Source of the DNA: JANLYC01 sp963750495
Lineage (GTDB): Bacteria; Actinomycetota; Actinomycetes; Propionibacteriales; Nocardioidaceae
Length of the DNA stretch: 64,000 nt
Assembly: GCA_963750495.1 (NCBI GenBank)
Contig: CAVVQV010000007.1
Span: 1-64,000, forward strand
Reading direction: 5' to 3'
The notes beneath the pieces are model-generated. The model ran no database searches and was not told where the DNA came from. It saw nothing but the letters and a program-made list of their open reading frames with translations. The position numbers and the translations under genes were made by a program. Positions 54,636 through 63,037 of this stretch are shown piece by piece; positions within the stretch are counted from its first letter, which is position 1; every line of letters starts with the position of its first letter.

Positions 54636-57600
54636 TCAGCGAGCGGACTCGCGCAGCGTGGCGGCGCGGGCCCGTTGCACGGTCACGGCGGCGACCAGGG
54701 TCGAGGCGGCGACGAGCACGGCGAGCACGACGACCATCAACACCGCCAGCCGGGTCGCGCCCAGCGTGGCCACCACCCGGGGCGTGCGGATGTCACCGAT
54801 GACGCCGAGCGTCACCGTACGCACCACGATGTACTGCGCGGCCGAACCAGCCAGGATGCCGGCGACACCGGCCGCCCCGAGAACCGCGGCCAGCTCCACG
54901 AAGATCGAGCGCACGATCTGACGGCGGCGGACACCCACGATCCGCAACGACGCCGCGTCGCGCCTGCGGTCCGGCATCTGCACCGCGAGGTTGACCGCGA
55001 GACCGGCCAGGGCGAGCGCCACCGCGGCGATGGCGGCTACCAGGTAGAGGTTCAGCGACAACGCATAGGCATCCTGGTCGAGCACTCGCTTCGCCGCCGA
55101 CAGGGACGCAGGTCCCGAGGCGCCGTGGGCCGTCAGGGCCTTGGTCACGCTGGCGGGTGTGTCAGCGCGCGCGAGTACGTAGACCTCGGTCGAGTCGGCC
55201 GGAATCGACTGGTCGCGGGTGAACATCGTGTAGTCGATGAGCAGACCCCGCGGACCGAGGAACGGCATCGAGTCCGTCACCTCGACAGGGTTGATCGGCA
55301 GGCCTTCGAGGGCATCGGTCTTGGCCACCAGGCGATCCCCCGAGCCCCCGAGGATCTTGGTTGCCTCAGTCCGTCCCATCAGCACCGGTCGGTACGCGGG
55401 CACGTCGCTCGGCGTGATGCCGCCGATCCCGATGGCGTCACCGGTGTCGACGTGTAGGTCCAGCCGCGGGCCGTTCTGACTGACCTGGGTGGAGCCGGCG
55501 CTGAGCCCCAGTGGCGAGATCACGGGTCGCCAGGCGGAGGCGTCGAGCAGGCGGTTCCCGTCGTGACCGTCCGCGGTCAACGACACCAGGCTCGCGGTGC
55601 CGGTCAACGTCGTCGCGGACGTCGCAGGGCCCCCGATCAGCAGCGTGTCGACCCGACAGCCGTCCCGACAGAAGGAGGCCTTGGTCCTCGTCGTCGACTC
55701 CCCGGGCGGATACGGCCCGAAGAACATCGACCTGTTGTCACCGGCGGCCGTCTGGACCTGTAGCGAGACGCCCACCACGCCCGCGCCTGCGTTCACCTCG
55801 TTGTCGACGGTGAGACTGAACGATCGCCCGTGCACCATCACCCCCGGGCCATGCGGGCCGAGCTCCTGTGCGATCGCGGCAGCATCGTGGCCAGGCGTCC
55901 ACGTGCTGGGCCACACTCCCACCCGAGCCAGCCGCGAGGTGTCGAGCACGAGCTTCTCGCCGTAGGAGCCCTGCGTGATCACTCCCGCGGCCATCAGCCA
56001 CTTGCCCTGCGGATCCAGCTCGCGGGTCAGGGCGACCGTCTGGTCCAGTGAGCCGGCCGCACGGTAGGCCTCCGCTGCCCCGACCTCCGTCGCTGCGGTG
56101 CTCCGTCGCCACGCGTCAGCTGCGCCATACACTCCGGCCGCGAACACCGCGATTGCCAGGGCAGCCGTCAACGGCAGGATGACGAGGCTTCCCTCCCGGC
56201 GCCGGCTGACTGCCCGGGAGGCGACAAAGCCCGAGATCCCGCGGCGCAACGACGTTCGGCGGGACCACCAACGCGCCAACTGCACCACCGCGGCCGTGAC
56301 GACGAGCCCGGTCGCTCCGGCGAGCAGCAGCGGCAGGACGAGGTCCGTGGTGCGTGGCGCCGACCGACCTGAAGCCGTCAGGCTCGCGGCGACCACGACG
56401 GCGGCAGCGGCCACGAGAGCCCCTTTGGTGACGACCACCCACCGCCCTGAGCGTCCCGGACGCCGGACGCCAGCGAGCTGTGCCGACAGCGGCTGGCGGA
56501 GCGCACCGGCCACCGCAGCGACGCTCGCCACCACCGCAGCCACGAGCACCAGCACACCGGCGACGACGCTTGCGGCGCCCAGCGAGACGGGTATGCCGTT
56601 GACCAGCCACCGACGGGACAGCCAGACCGTCGTGGCATAGCCCAGCGCGAAGCCGGCGGGCGTGGCGGCGAGGAGCAACAGCACGGGCTCGGCCAGTCCC
56701 AGGGCCCACATCTGCCGCCCGCTCATGCCCCGGAGCGAGCCCAGGGCCAGCTCGTGGCGGCGCTGGTCTGCGGCCGCACCGAGCAGGCGAGCCAGCAAGG
56801 CGAGGGCGACGAGAACGAGTGACACGACCGCGGGGGTGACCGTGTTGCGCGCCGTGGAGCGATTCCGGTCGATGTCGGCGAGGACGAACTGCAGCGCGTT
56901 GTCCGACGTCTCGCGGTATCGGCCGTCACGCAACGTCTTCAGCTCGGGGGCGAGATCGATGACCGCCTGGCGTGCCCGGCGTATGTCGTCGGCCGTGGTG
57001 GCTGCGGTCACCACGAGGAAACGATCGGTGTGGAAGGTCAAGCTGTCGGGAGGAAGTCGCAGCAACGTGGCGGAGTCGGTGATCATCGGCCCCGGTTGGA
57101 AGAACAGACCGCCGCCAAGAGGGCCCCCCACCTGTGGCGCGTTCGCCTTCAGTCTGCTGTCGTCGAACCAGAAGTCGACGGGGTGGCTGGACAGCGAGTA
57201 CAACCCGACGATGTGCAGCTTTCCGGGGTAGCCGGAGAACGGCAGCCGGTCCCCGACCTCGACGTGCGCCGAAGCCGCCGAACCTTCACGCAGGAGCACC
57301 TCACCGGGCCGGCTGGGACACGACCCGGTCAGCACCAGATGCTGACACGCCCCCTCCTTGGCGGTCAGGACGGTGGTGCCCGACCACGGGAGGCCGAACA
57401 CGTGTCCGACGGTGTCGGCAGCGGACTCCACGGACACCGTGGCAGGCCCGAACAGGCCAGCCAGGCTGCCGGCACCGACCGTGGCAGCGTGATGGAGCCG
57501 GTCTGAGTACCCGGTGTCCTGCCCCGGCAACGAGCCGCTCGTGACGGAAACACCCGTGGAGACCGGCGGTGCCGCCTGCAAGCGCGTCACGAGGAAGGAC

Positions 57601-57752
57601 TGAGCCGATGACGCCTGGTAGGCGGGTCCGACGACAGCTGAGGCCACGGCGACCGCTGCCAGCACGAAGGCGCCCAGCGTCAACGTGGCACGCGAGCGAA
57701 GACCGCGCACGAGAGCAGCGGCGAGCGACAGCACACGGGTCCGCTGACTCAT
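54636..57752 (-). CDS. Large FtsX-like ABC transporter permease
   Basis: 1038 residues. Anchor RATLTLGAFVLAAVAVASAV, a large extracytoplasmic domain, four middle helices (for example LLGAAADQRRHELALGSLRG with MacB-type FtsX core), a second ectodomain and three C-terminal helices (LYLVAAIAAVALALAGLAVN then ALRIVGVRRRQ). A FCRDGCRVDTLLIGG motif with a CxxxC pair is shared with the next permease. ATG 57752 overlaps its stop by one base (TGATG). Likely subunit of a MacB-like exporter or an envelope-signalling complex. Confidence 0.88.
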   Translation of the reverse strand: MSQRTRVLSLAAALVRGLRSRATLTLGAFVLAAVAVASAVVGPAYQASSAQSFLVTRLQAAPPVSTGVSVTSGSLPGQDTGYSDRLHHAATVGAGSLAGLFGPATVSVESAADTVGHVFGLPWSGTTVLTAKEGACQHLVLTGSCPSRPGEVLLREGSAASAHVEVGDRLPFSGYPGKLHIVGLYSLSSHPVDFWFDDSRLKANAPQVGGPLGGGLFFQPGPMITDSATLLRLPPDSLTFHTDRFLVVTAATTADDIRRARQAVIDLAPELKTLRDGRYRETSDNALQFVLADIDRNRSTARNTVTPAVVSLVLVALALLARLLGAAADQRRHELALGSLRGMSGRQMWALGLAEPVLLLLAATPAGFALGYATTVWLSRRWLVNGIPVSLGAASVVAGVLVLVAAVVASVAAVAGALRQPLSAQLAGVRRPGRSGRWVVVTKGALVAAAAVVVAASLTASGRSAPRTTDLVLPLLLAGATGLVVTAAVVQLARWWSRRTSLRRGISGFVASRAVSRRREGSLVILPLTAALAIAVFAAGVYGAADAWRRSTAATEVGAAEAYRAAGSLDQTVALTRELDPQGKWLMAAGVITQGSYGEKLVLDTSRLARVGVWPSTWTPGHDAAAIAQELGPHGPGVMVHGRSFSLTVDNEVNAGAGVVGVSLQVQTAAGDNRSMFFGPYPPGESTTRTKASFCRDGCRVDTLLIGGPATSATTLTGTASLVSLTADGHDGNRLLDASAWRPVISPLGLSAGSTQVSQNGPRLDLHVDTGDAIGIGGITPSDVPAYRPVLMGRTEATKILGGSGDRLVAKTDALEGLPINPVEVTDSMPFLGPRGLLIDYTMFTRDQSIPADSTEVYVLARADTPASVTKALTAHGASGPASLSAAKRVLDQDAYALSLNLYLVAAIAAVALALAGLAVNLAVQMPDRRRDAASLRIVGVRRRQIVRSIFVELAAVLGAAGVAGILAGSAAQYIVVRTVTLGVIGDIRTPRVVATLGATRLAVLMVVVLAVLVAASTLVAAVTVQRARAATLRESAR

Positions 57753-60082
57753 CACCGCGCCTCGTCCCGCAGCAAGCTCGGCGGTGACCGTCGTGCGACA
57801 CCCCGATTGAGCAGATAGGTCACCACTCCGAGGAGCAGCCCAGCAGCCGCAGCGACGGCCAGCAGGCTCAGCAGGCGGGGCTCGCCGTGCAGCGCCGGTG
57901 AGTACGTCGTCTGCGGGACCAACGCCAACCCGGGCACGGCGACGCGAGTCGCCAACCAGCCCGCCGCCGCGACGCCGATGAACGTGCTGATCGCGAGCCA
58001 ACCCGCTTCGACCCGGTAGGCCGCCACGATGTGCCGCGCAGGGACCCCCGAGACGCGCAGCCCAGCCGCTTCGCGCCGCCGTTCGTCCCGTTGACCCGCC
58101 ACTGCGGCGACCAGTCCGACCACCGCGATGGCCACGGCGAACAGGCTGAGCAGCGTGTACAGACGGACACCCTGGACGTCAGCTCGACGCTGGGCACTCT
58201 CCAGCGTCGTTGCGAAGGTGCGCGGCGTGCTCACCACGCCACTGTTCTCGAGCTCGCGCAGGACCGACCGAGGCGTGTCTGCCCTGGCGACGACGACCGT
58301 GGTCGCCGTGGGGATCACGGTTGTGCCGCCTGCCATGGCGCGCGGCAGGTCCAGCAGCATCCCCTGCCTGCCGACGAAGGGCAGCGCGTCGACCTGACCT
58401 TCGAGCACGACCTCGTGTTCGGAACCGTCACTCGCGTACCCGATGGGTATTCCCTTGTCATGGCTGACGGCCAGCCCCGGCGTCGTCAGCACTGCCAACG
58501 GCTGGGTGGCCTCGGCGGCCTTGAGGGCGGTCGAGTCGCCGAACTTGGTGACCCTCACCCGGAGGGCCGAGCCTTGCTGCACCGTGCCGCGGGGGTTGAA
58601 GCTTCCGGTCGGCGCCTCCCACGTCGTCTGCTGCAGGAGCTCCTGACCGCCGAAGTTCACACCGGTGATGACCAGGAAACGCGGAAGCCCGACGCGGAGC
58701 AGGGACCCCTCGATCACTAGCTGGGTCACCGTACAGCCCAGGTCACAGCCGGAGAGGTTGCGCGAGACTGTGGTGGCGCCAGACGGGTCGAGGCCAGTCC
58801 GGCCAGGGGGCCGGACAAAGACCTGGTCGACGGCACCCTGGGGCGTCGCGTAGAAGATCGTCACCACCGGCTTTCTCACGTTGGAGAGTGACGCGTTCGT
58901 GAAAGTCACGGTGACCTTGCCGCCGGTCACGGGATTCACCGGCTGGCCCAGATCGAGCCGCGACAGCTGCGACGACACCGAGGCTGCGCCAGTGCCGGAC
59001 AGGAAGTCACCGACGACGGCGTCCCACCGTGCCGTGTCCGCGAAGACCCGACGGTAGCGCTCGGAGTCGTCCGGTACCCCGACCATGCTCATCAGCCACT
59101 GGCCGTGAGGGTCGATCCGTTGGGTTGCGTCGTAGGCCGCGAGTGGGCCGGAGCTCACCGTGTACTGCAGGGCTCCGCCCGCGGCGAGCCTCGTCGACTC
59201 GTCGAGCCAGCCGGTGACCGCCGTGCTCGTGCTCGAGGTCACGGCGGTCACCACCGCCGCCGCGATGACGAGCCGGGCACCGAACACGCTGTTGGAGCGC
59301 CGCGCCATCCGTCGTCGCGCGAGGAAGCCACCCAGACTCTGGGCGCCTCCCCCGCCGCGACGAGACGACACCGTCGCGCCGGCACGGATGGTCATCGCGG
59401 CCACTTCGCCGGCCGCGAGCCCGAGCAGCACGGGGCTCAACAGGGCCGGGCTCGCCAGCCCCGCCCATCCTTCGCGCGTCCCCGCCTGCTGGGTGGCCTG
59501 GTAGGCAGCGACGGCGGCCGCGACGATGACCATCGTCTGGCCGAACAGCACGAGCGTCGTACCCGGCCGGGGCCGGTATGAGGTGTCCAGCTGCTGGATC
59601 AGCGGCTCCCTGACCGTGCGCCAGCTGCCCGCCGCGACGGCACAACCACTCGCGGCGACGGCGACGGCGACGGTCAGCCAGCCGAGACCCCCGATCCGAC
59701 CGGGGTCGGGCACGTCGGCAGGCAGCCACCGGTCGGCGGCGAGCGACGTCACCATCCGCCCGATCAGCACCCCCGCTCCTGCAGCCACGACGAGGACCGT
59801 CAACGGCTCGGCCAGCAGGTAGGTCAGCAGGCGGGACCCATGTCGACCCCGGATCTGTGCCAGCGCGATCTCCGGTCGGCGGGTACGCGCGGAGCCGGCT
59901 GCCTGAACGCTGAGTGCCACGAGTCCGAGCAGCAGGAGTACGCCGACGGAGCCGACCGGCGTATCGGTCAGGTCACTGAACCGCTCGACCACGAGGCAGC
60001 CGGCGACAACCACCGTGCCCAGCAGGAACAGCGTGAGTGTCTGGCGCCTGCGCCAGACGATTCCCCGTACGAGCTGGCTCAT
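57752..60082 (-). CDS. FtsX-like ABC transporter permease
   Basis: 776 residues. The order of segments is as in the larger partner: N-terminal anchor (LTLFLLGTVVVAGCLVVERF), two clusters of membrane helices with the cytoplasmic loop ARTRRPEIALAQIRGRHGSR, and a large ectodomain with SGCDLGCTVTQLVIEGS (CxxxC) and PFVGRQGMLLDLPRAM. It ends in three helices (LSLFAVAIAVVGLVAAVAGQ, then the EAAGLRVSGVPARH motif). The two permeases are clear paralogues, so the channel is probably a heterodimer. Confidence 0.88.
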   Translation of the reverse strand: MSQLVRGIVWRRRQTLTLFLLGTVVVAGCLVVERFSDLTDTPVGSVGVLLLLGLVALSVQAAGSARTRRPEIALAQIRGRHGSRLLTYLLAEPLTVLVVAAGAGVLIGRMVTSLAADRWLPADVPDPGRIGGLGWLTVAVAVAASGCAVAAGSWRTVREPLIQQLDTSYRPRPGTTLVLFGQTMVIVAAAVAAYQATQQAGTREGWAGLASPALLSPVLLGLAAGEVAAMTIRAGATVSSRRGGGGAQSLGGFLARRRMARRSNSVFGARLVIAAAVVTAVTSSTSTAVTGWLDESTRLAAGGALQYTVSSGPLAAYDATQRIDPHGQWLMSMVGVPDDSERYRRVFADTARWDAVVGDFLSGTGAASVSSQLSRLDLGQPVNPVTGGKVTVTFTNASLSNVRKPVVTIFYATPQGAVDQVFVRPPGRTGLDPSGATTVSRNLSGCDLGCTVTQLVIEGSLLRVGLPRFLVITGVNFGGQELLQQTTWEAPTGSFNPRGTVQQGSALRVRVTKFGDSTALKAAEATQPLAVLTTPGLAVSHDKGIPIGYASDGSEHEVVLEGQVDALPFVGRQGMLLDLPRAMAGGTTVIPTATTVVVARADTPRSVLRELENSGVVSTPRTFATTLESAQRRADVQGVRLYTLLSLFAVAIAVVGLVAAVAGQRDERRREAAGLRVSGVPARHIVAAYRVEAGWLAISTFIGVAAAGWLATRVAVPGLALVPQTTYSPALHGEPRLLSLLAVAAAAGLLLGVVTYLLNRGVARRSPPSLLRDEAR

Positions 60083-60098
60083 CCGGACACACCCCGGC

Positions 60099-60794
60099 TC
60101 ACCAGCTCGTGCCCGTACTGAACCGTCCCGCCGAGGCGACGGGTGCGACGCGGTCGGTCAGCCGGCCCTCGTCGATCACCACGTGCCGGTCGGCTGCCGC
60201 CACGACAGCAAGGTCGTGCGTCGCGACGACGACCACCGCACCTCGCTGCGCCTCGCGGTGCAGCTCGGCCATCACCTGGCCTCGGGTGAACTCGTCGAGC
60301 TCACTCGTCGGCTCGTCGGCCAGCAGCACCTCCGCACCGACGACGAAGGCGCGCGCGCAGGCGACTCGCTGCATCTGTCCACCGGAGAGCTCCTCGACCT
60401 GCCGCTCGCCCAGGTCGGCGATGTGGAAACGCTCCAGCGCCTCCAGCGCTCGCGCCTGGACCTCCGCTGCCGGAACCTTCCGGGCGCGCAGTGCGACGGC
60501 GACGTTCTCGTGGGCCGACAGGATCGGTACCAGGCCGTAGACCTGCAGCACGAAAGCGACCTCGGGCCGCGGGTCACCATCGCCCTGCCAGGTCGGCCGA
60601 CCGTCGTACTCGGCGGTGCCGCGCGAGGGCGAAAGCAAACCCCCGGCAACCGAGATCAACGTCGTCTTTCCCGAGCCCGACGGACCCGAGACGGCCGTGA
60701 CCTCGCCCGGGGCAAAGGTCAGCGAGATCGGATGGAGGATCTGCTGGCCACGGACGACGAACTCGATCTCGTCGAGGACGAGAGGTCCGGTCAT
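60099..60794 (-). CDS. ABC transporter ATP-binding protein (MacB/LolD type)
   Basis: 231 residues from ATG 60794. Walker A SGPSGSGKTTLISVAGGLLS, Q-loop VAFVLQVYGLVPILSAHENV, signature ELSGGQMQRVACARAFVVGA, Walker B VLLADEPTSELDEFTRGQVM and H-loop VVATHDLAVVAAAD. The sequence resembles lipoprotein/macrolide-type exporters of the FtsX class. The start overlaps the stop of the other ATPase gene by 4 nt. The open frame upstream overlaps that gene. Confidence 0.93.
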   Translation of the reverse strand: MTGPLVLDEIEFVVRGQQILHPISLTFAPGEVTAVSGPSGSGKTTLISVAGGLLSPSRGTAEYDGRPTWQGDGDPRPEVAFVLQVYGLVPILSAHENVAVALRARKVPAAEVQARALEALERFHIADLGERQVEELSGGQMQRVACARAFVVGAEVLLADEPTSELDEFTRGQVMAELHREAQRGAVVVVATHDLAVVAAADRHVVIDEGRLTDRVAPVASAGRFSTGTSW

Positions 60795-61714
60795 GATGTC
60801 TCCCGCCGGTGTGTGACGCCGTCGGGGCGGCTCAGCAGCAGCGTGTCGACGTCTTCGGGCTCGATCCGGACGAGGGTGCCCTGGGGCCATTGCTCGGTGA
60901 GGTGGACGGGAAGGTGCAGCACACCCTCGGCGCCGATGACGATGTACTCCGCTCCGTCGCGGCCCTCCGAGCCGACCCGGCCACCCTTCATGGTGATCGT
61001 GCGCTGGAACGTGTCAGCCACCTCGGGCTGGTGGGTGACCACCACGATCGTCGTACCGAGCTCGTCCCCCAGGCCGTGGATCAGCTCGAGCATGTGGTCC
61101 CGGTCGACGTGCCCGAGCTGGCTGGTCGGTTCGTCGGCGAGCAGCAACTGGGGTGAGGAGGTCACGGCGCATGCCAGCGCCAGCCGTTGCTGCTGACCCC
61201 CCGACATCGTTCGCACGACCTGGTTGGCCTGTGCGCCGAGTCCTACCCTCGACAACAGGTCGCTGTCGTCCATGGCGACCCGGTCGGAACGCCCGATCGC
61301 GACGCGCGCGAACGCCAGGTTCTGGCGAGCGGTGGCGTACGGAAGGAGATTGCGACCAGCGCCCTGCAGCATCGTGCTGACGCGTTGGGCCCTGAGTTTC
61401 GTGAGATCCCGCTCGCTCATCCGGGAGATCTCCTGATCGCCCAGGAAGATCTTGCCTGCGGAGGGTCGCTGGATGCCGCCGAACAGGGTCAGCAGCGTCG
61501 ACTTCCCGGAGCCGGACGGTCCCAGGAACGCGACCCGCTCACCGGCCCGGATGTCGAGGTCGACCCCTTGGAGGGCCACGACGTCGTGTCCCTCGAAGGT
61601 CCGGTACAGGTGGACCACGCCACGGCAGCGCAGTCCGAGGCCTCCGCCGGTGGCACCGAGCGAAGGCTCGTCCATCGGAGGCTCCCGTGGCAACCCAACC
61701 GTCTCGTCACGCAT
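60791..61714 (-). CDS. ABC transporter ATP-binding protein with C-terminal extension
   Basis: 307 residues from ATG 61714, which has GAGGAGGGGC upstream. Walker A FLGPSGSGKSTLLTLFGGIQ, Q-loop VSTMLQGAGRNLLPYATARQ, signature RTMSGGQQQRLALACAVTSS, Walker B LLLADEPTSQLGHVDRDHML and H-loop VVVTHQPEVADTF. The last 70 residues form an extra domain not found in LolD/MacB ATPases (VIGAEGVLHLPVHLTEQWPQ then GTLVRIEPEDVDTLL). First gene of the four-gene cluster. Two different ATPases fit two different permeases. Confidence 0.92.
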   Translation of the reverse strand: MRDETVGLPREPPMDEPSLGATGGGLGLRCRGVVHLYRTFEGHDVVALQGVDLDIRAGERVAFLGPSGSGKSTLLTLFGGIQRPSAGKIFLGDQEISRMSERDLTKLRAQRVSTMLQGAGRNLLPYATARQNLAFARVAIGRSDRVAMDDSDLLSRVGLGAQANQVVRTMSGGQQQRLALACAVTSSPQLLLADEPTSQLGHVDRDHMLELIHGLGDELGTTIVVVTHQPEVADTFQRTITMKGGRVGSEGRDGAEYIVIGAEGVLHLPVHLTEQWPQGTLVRIEPEDVDTLLLSRPDGVTHRRETS

Positions 61715-61848
61715 CACCCCTGCCCCTCCTCTTCCCTGGAGGAGCAAACCGCGTCATCTGGTGTCAAGGCAACACGCGGAACCAGGTCGTTAGCGGCTTG
61801 TGACCGACATGTTCCGGGCTGGGCCGCCTGCCGCCTGGGGGATTGCCC

Positions 61849-61883
61849 GTTGGCGGTGGCGGTTGGCGGTGGCGGTTGGCTGG
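61849..61883. repeat. Short GC-rich tandem repeat
   Basis: The 13-nt unit GGTTGGCGGTGGC is repeated nearly three times in the gap before the ABC cluster (units near 61849, 61861 and 61874, the first lacking a base and the last cut short). Probably replication slippage. No function is apparent. Confidence 0.6.
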
Positions 61884-61906
61884 TGCCGGCGTACGCCAGG
61901 TGGCCA

Positions 61907-61985
61907 AGGCAGCTGCCCAGTGGCTGAGGCGGGTTTGCCTAGTTCACAAGCCACCTGGCTTGTTCACTAGGCAAACGCGGAGGGC
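61907..61985. repeat. Stem-loop repeat, copy 2
   Basis: Same hairpin as copy 1, in the same orientation. GTTTGCCTAG (61933-61942) and ACAAGCCA (61946-61953) face TGGCTTGT (61956-61963) and ACTAGGCAAAC (61966-61976). The loop is CC and the internal mismatch TC against TC. Flanks AGGCAGCTGC and GCGGAGGGC are shared with copy 1, which lies 7.4 kb away on the other side of the ABC cluster. It lies 36 nt downstream of the meaB stop. The rest of the roughly 300-nt gap up to the ABC start holds only the tandem repeat. Confidence 0.8.
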
Positions 61986-62020
61986 CACGGCGAAAGCGGC
62001 GGGTGCGGTCAGGCGAGCGG

Positions 62021-63037
62021 TCAGGCGAGAGCGGTGATCAGGCGGTCGGCGGCGCTGTAGGGGTCGAGCCGGCCGGCGACCACCTCAGACCCCAACGACT
62101 CCAGGTCGGCGTGGCCACCGAGGTCACCGAACCGCTCCCGCAGCGCGGTGACCGCGATCGCCTCGATCTCGTGTCGCGCCCGCCGTTCGCGCCGGGCCGT
62201 CAGCTCACCGGACTCATCGAGATGCGCGCGGTGTTTGTCGATGGCCGCCACCACGTCGTCCATCCCCTGCCCGGTCTGGGCCACCGTCTTGACGATCGGC
62301 GGCCGCCAGGCTTCCGGAGCAGCTCCCAGGTTGAGCACAGACCGCAGGTCGCGCACGACCTGGTCTGCCCCGTCCCGGTCGGCCTTGTTGACGACGAACA
62401 CGTCGCCGACCTCCAGAATGCCGGCCTTGGCCGCCTGGATGCCGTCACCCATCCCCGGCGCCAACAGCACCAGCGTCGTGTCGGCGAGGCCCGCCACGTC
62501 GACCTCGGACTGGCCGACTCCGACCGTCTCGACCACCACGACATCGCACCCGGCCGCGTCGAGCACCCTGAGCGCCTGCGGAGTGGCCCACGCCAGGCCA
62601 CCGAGGTGTCCCCGGCTGGCCATCGAGCGGATGTACACCTCGGGGTCGGTCGCATGTTCCTGCATCCGGACCCGGTCACCGAGCAGGGCTCCCCCGGAGA
62701 ACGGCGAGGAGGGGTCGACGGCCAAGACCCCTACCCGCTTGCCGGCCTGGCGCAGCGCGGTGACGAGCGCGGACGTCGACGTCGACTTGCCCACGCCGGG
62801 AGACCCCGTCACTCCGATGATCTGGGCCCGGCCCGTGTGCGGCGCAAGAAGCGCCGCCACTTCCCGAAGCGAGGGTGAGGCATCCTCGACGAGCGAGATC
62901 AGCCGAGCGACAGCCCGGGGGTCACCCTGCTGGGCACGCTCGACCAGCGCCGGGACCCCGAGCTGCCCGTGGGCGGTACGCCTGCCGATCGATGGCCGGG
63001 GCGGGCCCGGGGCAGCAGCCAGGTCGTCAGCCGTCAC
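62021..63037 (-). CDS. meaB: MeaB-family G3E GTPase (acyl-CoA mutase chaperone)
   Basis: 338 residues. Assembles and protects B12-dependent acyl-CoA mutases by gating cofactor delivery and release. The P-loop IIGVTGSPGVGKSTSTSALV is near 73-92. Then VGVLAVDPSSPFSGGALLGD and RVRMQEHATDPEVYIRSMAS, VVVVETVGVGQSEVDVAGLA (Walker B), LVLLAPGMGDGIQAAKAGIL and VFVVNKADRDGADQVVRDL (NKxD base-recognition). GTG 63037 overlaps the thiolase stop by 4 nt. It presumably serves the mutase at 52-54 kb, now separated from it by the ABC cluster. Confidence 0.95.
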   Translation of the reverse strand: MTADDLAAAPGPPRPSIGRRTAHGQLGVPALVERAQQGDPRAVARLISLVEDASPSLREVAALLAPHTGRAQIIGVTGSPGVGKSTSTSALVTALRQAGKRVGVLAVDPSSPFSGGALLGDRVRMQEHATDPEVYIRSMASRGHLGGLAWATPQALRVLDAAGCDVVVVETVGVGQSEVDVAGLADTTLVLLAPGMGDGIQAAKAGILEVGDVFVVNKADRDGADQVVRDLRSVLNLGAAPEAWRPPIVKTVAQTGQGMDDVVAAIDKHRAHLDESGELTARRERRARHEIEAIAVTALRERFGDLGGHADLESLGSEVVAGRLDPYSAADRLITALA

